This document shows positions 1-5,910 of a stretch of 7,468 nucleotides of DNA, one piece after another. A program made the position numbers and the translations under genes. The notes beneath the pieces are model-generated. The model was not told the DNA's origin. It did not search any database and saw nothing but the letters and a program-made list of their open reading frames with translations. Every line of letters begins with the position of its first letter. Position 1 is the first letter of the stretch. The stretch is from Thermococci archaeon (GTDB lineage: Archaea > Methanobacteriota_B > Thermococci > Methanofastidiosales > B48-G16). The DNA lies in contig QMUN01000033.1 in the NCBI GenBank assembly GCA_003660605.1, positions 1 through 7,468 of the forward strand, given 5' to 3'.

Positions 1-333
1 ATATTTTAAGATGGTTTCAATTGCATCGGTACCATACCCTCTGTTCAAATAATCCCTTTCTCCTATTATGATCCCCAGTTCAGCTTTTCTGTTTATCCAG
101 TCTATCCCATGGAGACCTATATTCCCAATATGCTTTTTATTTACTTCAATGGCAAAAATCTTGTTCCTATCATCGCCGATACTCTTTTCATACCATTTTT
201 CTTCTTCGTACTTTGACATTGGGAAGATCATGTAAAGTCCTTTGATTATCTCTGGATCGTTTATCCATTTCCAGCAATTTTTTATGTCTTCCTTCTCTAA
301 AGCCCTCAGTATTACTTTTTTACCTATTATCAT
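1..333 (-). CDS. GNAT-family acetyltransferase, RimJ/RimL type (3' end outside window)
   Basis: The first 111 residues are present and the frame is still open at the window edge, so the C-terminus is missing. The protein starts MIIGKKVILRALEKEDIKNC, the usual opening of the Acetyltransf_3 (RimJ/RimL) group. It continues through a W-x-W-I-N-D-P segment (21-27), a beta strand FAIEV (60-64), IGNIGLHGID (69-78) and AELGIIIGE (84-92), and reaches the acetyl-CoA pyrophosphate-binding loop RGYGTDA at 98-104. Such enzymes transfer acetyl from acetyl-CoA to an amine, often a protein N-terminus, but the substrate cannot be told from sequence. The ATG lies inside the last codons of the upstream NfeD-like gene (14-nt overlap) and has AGGTG 6 nt before it, so the two are probably co-transcribed and translationally coupled. 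The family call is firm; the substrate is unknown. Confidence 0.87.
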   Translation of the reverse strand, partial: MIIGKKVILRALEKEDIKNCWKWINDPEIIKGLYMIFPMSKYEEEKWYEKSIGDDRNKIFAIEVNKKHIGNIGLHGIDWINRKAELGIIIGERDYLNRGYGTDAIETILKY

Positions 334-682
334 TTTTAACACCTACTATTAACGTTAATCCCTCAATTCTAATAACTTTAACTATTTTTCCCTTTGGTAT
401 AATCTTCTCTGAATAAGCTTTCCAGTATTCATTCCCTATCTTTACAATACCATAAGGATTGATCTCTTCGATCACTACTCCTTCTCTACCTTCTATTCTT
501 AAAAGATCTTCCTTTTTCAATGCTTCAATATTCATTCTATAGCTGTATCTCGCCCAGAATAATATAACAGCCGCTAAGGGCACCAAGAGGTATAAACTCA
601 GCCCTGAGATATATATTATCACTGCACCTATGGAGAAATAAACTATGTTGAAAACCGAAACTCTTATAAAAACATTCTTCAT
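320..682 (-). CDS. Short NfeD-like membrane protein with C-terminal OB-fold domain
   Basis: This is a 120-residue protein when started at the ATG at 682. Two hydrophobic segments, about residues 12-28 and 31-45, form a probable membrane hairpin. They are followed by a basic/polar linker and a small beta domain at about 63-115. That domain has the NfeD C-terminal pattern: GREGVV, then NPYGIVKIGNEYWKAYSE, then IPKGKIVKVIRIEGLTLIVG. Short NfeD proteins are thought to work with stomatin/SPFH membrane proteins, but none is in this window. The frame is open up to a TTG at 703, but the ATG lies about 27 nt from the centre of the TATA box at 706-713, as expected for a leaderless transcript, and no well-spaced SD serves it. 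The downstream acetyltransferase overlaps its 3' end by 14 nt. The family call is good; the partner and function are unknown. Confidence 0.84.
   Translation of the reverse strand: MKNVFIRVSVFNIVYFSIGAVIIYISGLSLYLLVPLAAVILFWARYSYRMNIEALKKEDLLRIEGREGVVIEEINPYGIVKIGNEYWKAYSEKIIPKGKIVKVIRIEGLTLIVGVKNDNR
340..344 (-). promoter_or_regulatory. Ribosome binding site of the acetyltransferase gene
   Basis: On the minus strand the sequence reads AGGTG, then six bases, then the ATG at 333. It lies inside the coding region of the upstream NfeD-like gene. It supports the chosen start and translational coupling of the overlapping pair. Confidence 0.6.
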
Positions 683-705
683 ACTCACATGTAAGACTGA
701 CAAAA

Positions 706-713
706 TTTATAAA
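706..713. promoter_or_regulatory. Palindromic TATA box shared by two divergent genes
   Basis: TTTATAAA is its own reverse complement. On the minus strand its centre is about 27 nt before the ATG at 682, predicting a leaderless NfeD-like mRNA. On the plus strand the same spacing predicts a start near 736, leaving a short leader that contains the SD at 746-750 of the coiled-coil gene. The six bases on its left, ACAAAA, fit the archaeal BRE pattern (purine, any, A/T, A, A, A/T) for rightward transcription. The bases on the other side (GAACCA, read leftward) fit less well. Real use in both directions is inference. Confidence 0.65.
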
Positions 714-745
714 TGGTTCTATCAAATAGTTCTGTAAAAAGCGAC

Positions 746-750
746 GGAGG
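746..750 (+). promoter_or_regulatory. Ribosome binding site that sets the TTG start of the coiled-coil gene
   Basis: GGAGG followed by seven bases and TTG at 758. It is the only strong SD near the 5' end of this frame. It argues against the ATG at 713, whose first base is the last base of the TATA box and which would lie upstream of the predicted transcription start. Confidence 0.75.
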
Positions 751-757
751 AGATACA

Positions 758-1648
758 TTGATCGATGGACTGAGAAAGGAGCTTGCCTCTCTACAGAAGA
801 AGGAAAGAGAACTTCAAGAAATCAAGAAAAATCTGACAAAGGATACAAAAGATCTCAAGAAAAAGAGAGATGAAGAAAACAAAAAATTTTCAGAACTCAT
901 AGAGCTCGGAAAAAAACAAAGAGAAGAGAGAAATAGCATAAACGAAGAGATATATAAGTACAAAGCTTTACGAGACAAGGAAAGAGAAAAATTGAAAATT
1001 TTGAAGGAAAAAGCAATGAAACTTAAAGAAATCAGGGAAAAAAATTTTGCACTCTGCAAGGAATCTCCAGAAAGAGTAATAAGAACAATAGAGCACCTGG
1101 AATGGAAGCTGGAAACAACTGTGATGAAACTTGACAAGGAAAAGAAAATTGTTGACAGAATAAGAGAACTAAAGGAAAACTACAAGATAAGTGAAGAGGG
1201 GATGGATGCAGATATAAAACTCAAAGATTTAAACAGAAAAATCAAAGATATAAGATCTAAGATAGACGTTTACCACAGAGAAGTGAGTAAAAGAGCTGAG
1301 GAATCCAAAAAGTGCCATGAAAGGATGATTTACTACTTTGATAGAGCAAGAGAAGTCAAAGAAATCGCAGATAGGTACCACAATGCTCTTATAGAAAAAA
1401 ATAAAGAGCTCGACCAGTACTATGGTGAGTTAAGAGATACTATAAGGAAAATAAACGAACTCTCTGATAAAATTAAAGAGATAAAGACTGAAAGACAGGT
1501 GCAAAGACTTAGAGAGAGAACTGAAAAAGTCGAAAAGAAAAAAGAAGAACTTAGAAAACAGGGAAAAGAGATTTACGAAAAATTCAAGCATGGTGAAAAA
1601 CTTACTGGTGATGAATTAAGGATCCTCCAAGAGAGTGACCTTCTATAA
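758..1648 (+). CDS. Archaeal coiled-coil protein, COG1340 type
   Basis: The product is 296 residues from a TTG start and is almost entirely Lys/Glu/Arg-rich heptad-like helix, with no signal peptide or membrane segment. Features recognised from the archaeal COG1340 family are the central IEHLEWKLETT (about 111-121), a later KKCHERMIYYFDRA stretch (about 184-197), and the conserved tail GEKLTGDELRILQE (about 279-292). The predicted shape is two long coiled coils broken around residues 95-110 (NFALCKESPE). Members are sometimes labelled phosphoserine phosphatase, but no HAD motif (DxDxT) is visible here, so that label should not be carried over. The start is set by GGAGG at 746; an upstream in-frame ATG at 713 would add 15 residues but overlaps the TATA box. 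It is transcribed divergently from the NfeD-like gene, and its stop overlaps that of tgtA. Function is unknown; a cytoplasmic scaffold or filament role is only a guess. Confidence 0.86.
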   Translation: MIDGLRKELASLQKKERELQEIKKNLTKDTKDLKKKRDEENKKFSELIELGKKQREERNSINEEIYKYKALRDKEREKLKILKEKAMKLKEIREKNFALCKESPERVIRTIEHLEWKLETTVMKLDKEKKIVDRIRELKENYKISEEGMDADIKLKDLNRKIKDIRSKIDVYHREVSKRAEESKKCHERMIYYFDRAREVKEIADRYHNALIEKNKELDQYYGELRDTIRKINELSDKIKEIKTERQVQRLRERTEKVEKKKEELRKQGKEIYEKFKHGEKLTGDELRILQESDLL

Positions 1649-3325
1649 TTTTACTGTCGCTCTAATCTTCACAGCAACTCCCCTTTCAAAATATTCCAAT
1701 TCTTTTGGCGAGAGCATCAATTTTCCTGTACCGAGAAGGAAGTCATTTGAGTCAATAACTAGAACTTCCTCATATGCTCTCAGATCAGTATCCCATGAAA
1801 CAGCAAACTTGGATAGAAGATCTCTGCCTTCCAGGATGAAAGGTACAACTTGCTCAGAAGCCATCACTCTGTAATAAGGATATTTCAGAATTCTATGAAG
1901 CCTTTTTGCACCTTCAGAAGTAAGAGTAAACAAATTATCTCTCGCTCTTAGAGTCGCTAAAAGCTCTTTTCCATATATGTATCTTATTCTATTCGTCTTG
2001 CTTTTCTTTACTGTGGTGTCTTTCAAGAATTTTTTTCCCGTTCCTCTACCAAACTGATAATCAAATATAGTTTTAAGAGACTCTACATTCTGATCAAAAT
2101 CTAAATCTATATCCCCTTCTATATTGAAAGGGAACGTAAAGGCCAGCGCTTTTGGATAATTAAATAAGGGATTGCTCGTATCTCTCTTTGTTGATACTCT
2201 TTTCAATCTTTTTTTTGCTTCTGTTACCAAAGGCCTTATCTTTGTTTCTTCGCCCGTATAAAATAAGGAGGTATTTTTTATAAAGGGATCTATCTTTCCT
2301 ATGTAATCGGAGTATTCTTTGATCTTCTTATATGCATAGTAAAGACGGGGATGATTTCTTATTCTCGACTCCACAAAGTTCCAGAGAGAGTTTTCATGAA
2401 TGCTCTCTTTTATTTTTTTAATCTCCTCATAAGTAGCGTAAAGGTTGTGAAGTGCCAGGAGTTTTATTTTTTCCTCGGATGCCTTTAATTCTTCTAAAGT
2501 ATATTCTGAACATATCGGGCAGGAACACGGTAAGTATTTCATATCATTTAGATTTTTTGTGCCGTATGAAGTTAGATATCTGTTATCATTTGCGTACAAA
2601 GCGTAAGCTGCAGAATCAAAAAGATCACAACCCAAAAGTACGGTTAGAGCAAATATTAATGGGTGACCTGCTCCAAAAAGATGAACGGGCTTGTTTATGG
2701 GAAGGTATTTTTTGCATGTTAAAATAATCTCTGTTAATTTGGAGAAATCATACTCCATGAGAAGGGGCACAACAGCACCTATGGGGTATATATCAAAATC
2801 GTATTTACTCATTTGAACAGATGCATATTTCCGCAAATCCAGGTAAGCTGCTCCCTGGATCGTTCCATTCAGTTCTCCCTCTCTGAGCATTCTTGCCTCT
2901 TCACCCCTCTCTATCGTTATTTCCAGATCCCTTTTTGCTTTTTCATAATTTGCATAAGGTTTCGTTGGAATATCAAGAAATGTGGCAACATCGACACCTA
3001 TTTTATTCTGGTACATAACAATCTCTTTATTTGTTATATCTATGTCTCCGTACTGCATCAGTTGGAAGCTTCCTGAGTCTGTGACTATAATACCATCAAA
3101 ATCCAAAAATTTGTGAATATTTTCAATATCGAAAGATTTATAAAGCGTATAAGAGTTTGCTATTATAATATCTGTTTTAAAAAGCCTTTTCATTTCTTTT
3201 GGAGTTATCAAAGGCAAATTGGGATTTATAACTGGCATTAAACATGGAGTCTCAATATTTTTTCCATTGATACTCAGTTTAGCTACCCTTCCCAGCCCAT
3301 CCTTCGCTCTGATCTCGAAAATCAT
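1643..3325 (-). CDS. tgtA: Archaeosine tRNA-guanine transglycosylase (full length, with PUA domain)
   Basis: This 560-residue enzyme exchanges guanine at position 15 in the D-arm of tRNA for preQ0, the first tRNA-bound step of archaeosine synthesis. The catalytic TIM barrel fills about residues 1-300. It holds VTDSGSFQLMQYG with the Asp at 83, TFLDIPT (115-121), IGAVVPLL (182-189), and LFDSAAYALYA with the probable nucleophile Asp237 (matching Asp249 of the Pyrococcus enzyme). A Zn site is formed by Cys267, Cys269, Cys272 (PCSCPIC) and His293 (LLALHNL). C-terminal domains follow, including YQFGRGTGKKF (423-433) and LTSEGAKRLHR (468-478). The PUA domain at about 486-557, which helps bind tRNA, is intact. 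All key residues are present, and the length is slightly below the approximately 580 usual for the family. The ATG is 4 nt after the stop of the upstream aminotransferase-like gene with GTGAG before it, so the two form an operon. Confidence is very high. Confidence 0.97.
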   Translation of the reverse strand: MIFEIRAKDGLGRVAKLSINGKNIETPCLMPVINPNLPLITPKEMKRLFKTDIIIANSYTLYKSFDIENIHKFLDFDGIIVTDSGSFQLMQYGDIDITNKEIVMYQNKIGVDVATFLDIPTKPYANYEKAKRDLEITIERGEEARMLREGELNGTIQGAAYLDLRKYASVQMSKYDFDIYPIGAVVPLLMEYDFSKLTEIILTCKKYLPINKPVHLFGAGHPLIFALTVLLGCDLFDSAAYALYANDNRYLTSYGTKNLNDMKYLPCSCPICSEYTLEELKASEEKIKLLALHNLYATYEEIKKIKESIHENSLWNFVESRIRNHPRLYYAYKKIKEYSDYIGKIDPFIKNTSLFYTGEETKIRPLVTEAKKRLKRVSTKRDTSNPLFNYPKALAFTFPFNIEGDIDLDFDQNVESLKTIFDYQFGRGTGKKFLKDTTVKKSKTNRIRYIYGKELLATLRARDNLFTLTSEGAKRLHRILKYPYYRVMASEQVVPFILEGRDLLSKFAVSWDTDLRAYEEVLVIDSNDFLLGTGKLMLSPKELEYFERGVAVKIRATVKL

Positions 3326-3328
3326 ATT

Positions 3329-3333
3329 CTCAC
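3329..3333 (-). promoter_or_regulatory. Ribosome binding site of tgtA, embedded in the upstream stop codon
   Basis: Minus-strand GTGAG contains the TGA stop (3330-3332) of the preceding gene and sits three bases before the tgtA ATG. Such an overlap of SD and stop codon is typical of translational coupling. Confidence 0.6.
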
Positions 3334-4442
3334 TGAATGTTTTTTAAGAGAGTGTCTATATCCTCTTCAGTATTCCAGAAATGCGTGGAAACTCTTATTC
3401 CGCCCATCCTTGCCGAAACGAGAATCTTTTTCTCTTTTAATTTCTCCACTATTTTCTCTGAATCAGAATGTTTTATGTTCACTATCCCTGCTCTTTTCTT
3501 TTCATCATAAGGTGTCTGAACATTTTCTGCATTATCTATAACATATTTAGAGAGTTTCAGGACTCTTTTTTCAATATTGTCAATGCCTATATCCAGAAGT
3601 ATCTCCAGAGATTTTTTAAGACCCATTATGAGAGCAAAACTCGTTCCTCCAGTCTCAAATTTTCTTGCAGAATCGATAAGTTCTATCTTATCCACACCCG
3701 GCTTATCAAAATCCTCCTCATTTTTTAGGGAAAACCAACCTACGTAGGGAGGATCGAACTCTTCTATAAGATCCTTTTTTATATAGAAAATTCCTACGCC
3801 CAGAGATCCCATTAACCATTTGTACGCAGCTGATGAGAAAAAATCTATACCTGTTTTTTTGACATCCAATCTTACCGCTCCCAATCCCTGAATAACATCC
3901 GAAAATAAAAATGCATTATACTCCCTGCAGAGCTTTGAAATCTCTACCAAATCGCTTCTGAAGCCATTACAAAATTGTACGTATGATAGAGCAACTAATC
4001 TTGTACGTTCATCAAAAGCCTTTTCTATATCTTCAGTTCTTATCTCCCCTCTCACATTTTTTACTTTTTTTACCTCTACTCCTTTTTTTCTTAAGTTATA
4101 CCAGGGTACACTATTGGAGGGAAACTCCAGATCAGATGTTATAAGATTGTCTCCTCTTTTCCAATCGATCATGTTAGCTACCGTATTGATTCCCTGAGAT
4201 GTATTGAGCATGAAAGCTATCTCCTCTTTTGAAGCATTTACGAGCTCAGCTACTTTCTTTCTGCATTCTTCTAACTCCTCCACCCACTCGAAAAAATCAA
4301 AATTAGCTTTTTCTCCTCTATTCTTTAAGAAATTCTTAATTTCAGTTATAGTATCCGAAAAAGGAGGTGAAACAGCTGCACAATTTAAATGTATGCAGTT
4401 TTTAAGAGCCGGTATTTTTTCCCGTATGGTATTTATGTCCAT
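3330..4442 (-). CDS. Class V aminotransferase-fold PLP enzyme lacking the desulfurase cysteine
   Basis: This 370-residue fold-type I PLP enzyme belongs to the aminotransferase class V / CsdA-like group (COG0520). Numbering is from the ATG at 4442. HLNCAAVSPP (18-27) is the N-terminal substrate segment. NTSQGIN (80-86) binds the PLP phosphate. FSDVIQGLG (180-188) supplies the Asp (182) that pairs with the PLP ring nitrogen. SSAAYKWLMG (203-212) carries the Schiff-base Lys208. KFETGG (261-266) and SARMGGIRVSTHFWN (343-357) complete the site, with Arg350 the likely carboxylate binder. There is no cysteine after Lys208, so the catalytic Cys of CsdA/SufS/NifS-type desulfurases is absent. The enzyme is more likely an aminotransferase, lyase or epimerase-like member of unknown substrate. 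An ATG at 4466 is in frame, but GGTGAT with ideal spacing favours 4442. It is the first gene of a unit with tgtA. Confidence 0.9.
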   Translation of the reverse strand: MDINTIREKIPALKNCIHLNCAAVSPPFSDTITEIKNFLKNRGEKANFDFFEWVEELEECRKKVAELVNASKEEIAFMLNTSQGINTVANMIDWKRGDNLITSDLEFPSNSVPWYNLRKKGVEVKKVKNVRGEIRTEDIEKAFDERTRLVALSYVQFCNGFRSDLVEISKLCREYNAFLFSDVIQGLGAVRLDVKKTGIDFFSSAAYKWLMGSLGVGIFYIKKDLIEEFDPPYVGWFSLKNEEDFDKPGVDKIELIDSARKFETGGTSFALIMGLKKSLEILLDIGIDNIEKRVLKLSKYVIDNAENVQTPYDEKKRAGIVNIKHSDSEKIVEKLKEKKILVSARMGGIRVSTHFWNTEEDIDTLLKNIQ

Positions 4443-4445
4443 TTT

Positions 4446-4451
4446 ATCACC
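4446..4451 (-). promoter_or_regulatory. Ribosome binding site that sets the aminotransferase start
   Basis: Minus-strand GGTGAT followed by AAA and the ATG at 4442. The same 12 bases, GGTGATAAAATG, start tldE on the other strand. It favours the 370-residue product over the 378-residue one beginning at 4466. Confidence 0.75.
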
Positions 4452-4473
4452 ATATCCTTTAAGCATGATAAGA

Positions 4474-4481
4474 TTTAAATA
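4474..4481 (+). promoter_or_regulatory. TATA box of the tldD-tldE operon
   Basis: TTTAAATA is preceded by ATAAGA, which fits five of six positions of the archaeal BRE pattern. A start about 26 nt downstream would fall near 4504, just before the SD at 4515. The distance from TATA centre to SD (about 37 nt) matches that of the coiled-coil gene promoter. No promoter has been mapped; this is a sequence-based prediction. Confidence 0.6.
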
Positions 4482-4492
4482 TTGTGGTTAGA

Positions 4493-4499
4493 ATATATG
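4493..4499 (-). promoter_or_regulatory. Possible TATA box of the aminotransferase-tgtA operon
   Basis: The minus strand reads CATATATTC here. Transcription about 26 nt on would begin near 4470, giving a leader of roughly 28 nt that includes the GGTGAT SD at 4446-4451. The match is weaker than that of the opposite promoter, and the TTTAAAT at 4474-4480 is an alternative. A start at 4470 would also allow near-leaderless use of the ATG at 4466. Confidence 0.4.
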
Positions 4500-4514
4500 C
4501 ACAGTGATGCAAAA

Positions 4515-4520
4515 GGTGAT
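4515..4520 (+). promoter_or_regulatory. Ribosome binding site that sets the TTG start of tldD
   Basis: GGTGAT followed by CCT and TTG at 4524, the same spacing as GGTGATAAAATG at the tldE and aminotransferase starts. In-frame TTG (4482) and ATG (4497) codons farther upstream lie before the predicted transcription start near 4504. Confidence 0.7.
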
Positions 4521-4523
4521 CCT

Positions 4524-5906
4524 TTGGATATAGAAAAAATTCTTAAAAAAGTGGAAGAAAAAACAGATTATGCTGAAGTAAGATATGAAAAATCGCTAAC
4601 AAATACCTTAGTAATGAAAAATGGCAACATAGATGCAGTAAATGTAGAGCAAGAAAAAGGAATCAGCCTCAGAGTTCTTTATGACGGAGGTATAGGATTT
4701 GTCAGCACAAATAGTTCAAAAGATACCGATGACCTCATAAAGAGGGCAATAAAAATGGCTAAAAATAACAAGAGTGAGGTCGGTTTATCCAAAGAAATGG
4801 CGTATGAGGACAAATGGATAGTGTCACAGGAAAAAAAGATAGAAGATACTGATCTCGAATGGAAAATCGAGTATCTCCAGAATCTTGACAAAAGAATGAT
4901 GGAAACGAAGGTGAATATCCCTGCACGTATATTCCAACTTAACGATACACTTATAGAAAAAGAGTACGTGAATTCCGACGGCGCGAAGATAATAGCATAC
5001 CATCCAAAAATTGGATTTTTCTATTTTCTCACCATCGTGGGGAAGACAGTCGAGCAGGGGTACAAGCAGTTTGGCTATTCTGGAGGATACGAAGCGTTTG
5101 ACGTATGGGATCTTGAGAATGTAGCTATAAACGAAGTAAAGGGGCTTAACAAAGTAGCAAATCAGGGGAAAGAAGCTCCCAGGGGTAAAATGGATCTGCT
5201 ATGCGGACCTGAAGTAACAGGAATAGCGGTGCATGAGTCATGCGGACATCCCTCAGAAGCTGACAGAATCATGGGGAGAGAGTCATCGCAGGCAGGAGAA
5301 TCTTTCATTAAAGAAAACATGGTAGGTCAGGGAGTAGGAAGTGAGTATGTTACCATAGCAGAGGATCCCACCATAGAACACAGTTATGGATATTACAAAT
5401 ACGATGGAGAGGGTGTGAAGGCGAGAATAAAATATCTCTATAAAGAGGGGAAAATAAATGAATTTTTACACAGCAGAGAAACTGCATACAAAATGGGAAT
5501 CCAGAGCAATGGCGCGGCACGGGCATCCTCATATAATAGAGAACCTATACCCAGGATGGCAAATACATTTTTTGTTCCTGGAGACTACTCTTTCGATGAA
5601 CTAATAGAAGACATAAAATTCGGTATTTACATGAAAAATTTCACTGAATGGAACATAGACGACAAACGCTACAATCAGAGGTATATAGGCAGGGAATCGT
5701 ATATCATAGAAAACGGAGAGATAAAAGATCCTGTGAAAAGACCTGTGCTTGAAATAACGACCCCTGGATTTTATAAAGCGGTAGATGCTGCAGGAAATGA
5801 TCTTGAGTTCACCGCAGGATCGTGCGGAAAAAGCGATCCTATGCAGGGATTAGATGTCTGGATGGGTGGACCAACGATAAGGCTCAGGAATGTTATTTTC
5901 AGGTGA
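4524..5906 (+). CDS. tldD: TldD, metal-binding subunit of the TldD/TldE protease
   Basis: The product is 460 residues from a TTG start. TldD is the catalytic subunit of a Zn-dependent TldD/TldE protease; the bacterial pair processes microcin B17 precursor and degrades the antitoxin CcdA. The N-terminal domain opens with EKTDYAEVRYEKS (12-24) and ISLRVLYDGGIGFVST (47-62), normal for the family. The metal motif HESCGH lies at 237-242 (His237, Glu238, His242) and is followed by an acidic PSEADRIMGRESS. Near the end, FTAGSCGKSDPMQGLDVWMGGPTIR (429-453) carries the conserved Cys434, a likely third metal ligand by comparison with TldD. No signal peptide is seen, so it acts in the cytoplasm. The start was chosen from GGTGAT at 4515; in-frame starts at 4482 and 4497 would add 14 or 9 residues unlike the family. 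tldE follows after 4 nt. The substrate in this archaeon is unknown. Confidence 0.95.
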   Translation: MDIEKILKKVEEKTDYAEVRYEKSLTNTLVMKNGNIDAVNVEQEKGISLRVLYDGGIGFVSTNSSKDTDDLIKRAIKMAKNNKSEVGLSKEMAYEDKWIVSQEKKIEDTDLEWKIEYLQNLDKRMMETKVNIPARIFQLNDTLIEKEYVNSDGAKIIAYHPKIGFFYFLTIVGKTVEQGYKQFGYSGGYEAFDVWDLENVAINEVKGLNKVANQGKEAPRGKMDLLCGPEVTGIAVHESCGHPSEADRIMGRESSQAGESFIKENMVGQGVGSEYVTIAEDPTIEHSYGYYKYDGEGVKARIKYLYKEGKINEFLHSRETAYKMGIQSNGAARASSYNREPIPRMANTFFVPGDYSFDELIEDIKFGIYMKNFTEWNIDDKRYNQRYIGRESYIIENGEIKDPVKRPVLEITTPGFYKAVDAAGNDLEFTAGSCGKSDPMQGLDVWMGGPTIRLRNVIFR

Positions 5907-5907
5907 T
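5902..5907 (+). promoter_or_regulatory. Ribosome binding site of tldE overlapping the tldD stop
   Basis: GGTGAT contains the TGA stop of tldD (5904-5906) and is followed by AAA and the ATG at 5911. It fixes the tldE start seven codons downstream of the first in-frame ATG (5890) and suggests coupled translation of the two subunits in equal amounts. Confidence 0.8.
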
Positions 5908-5910
5908 AAA

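Noticed and set aside
814..1137. Ser/Phe-rich open frame on the minus strand inside the coiled-coil gene
   Set aside because: It is the antisense shadow of a Lys/Glu-rich coding strand; there is no SD or promoter, and the plus-strand protein has conserved family motifs.
758..1648. Annotation of the coiled-coil protein as phosphoserine phosphatase or an SMC/Rad50 fragment
   Set aside because: There is no HAD motif and no Walker or ABC signature motifs; the gene is complete with its own start, stop and family tail.
1635..1874. Plus-strand open frame over the 3' end of tgtA
   Set aside because: It lies antisense to the conserved PUA domain of tgtA, and its composition is that of a frame shadow.
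2813..3076. Plus-strand Cys/Phe-rich open frame inside tgtA
   Set aside because: It is antisense to the catalytic barrel of tgtA, with no start signals.
3330..4442. Annotation of the PLP protein as a cysteine desulfurase
   Set aside because: No cysteine follows the PLP lysine, so the persulfide-forming residue of known desulfurases is missing.
4204..4491. Plus-strand open frame antisense to the aminotransferase N-terminus
   Set aside because: It overlaps a well-supported gene with intact motifs and has no recognisable domain.
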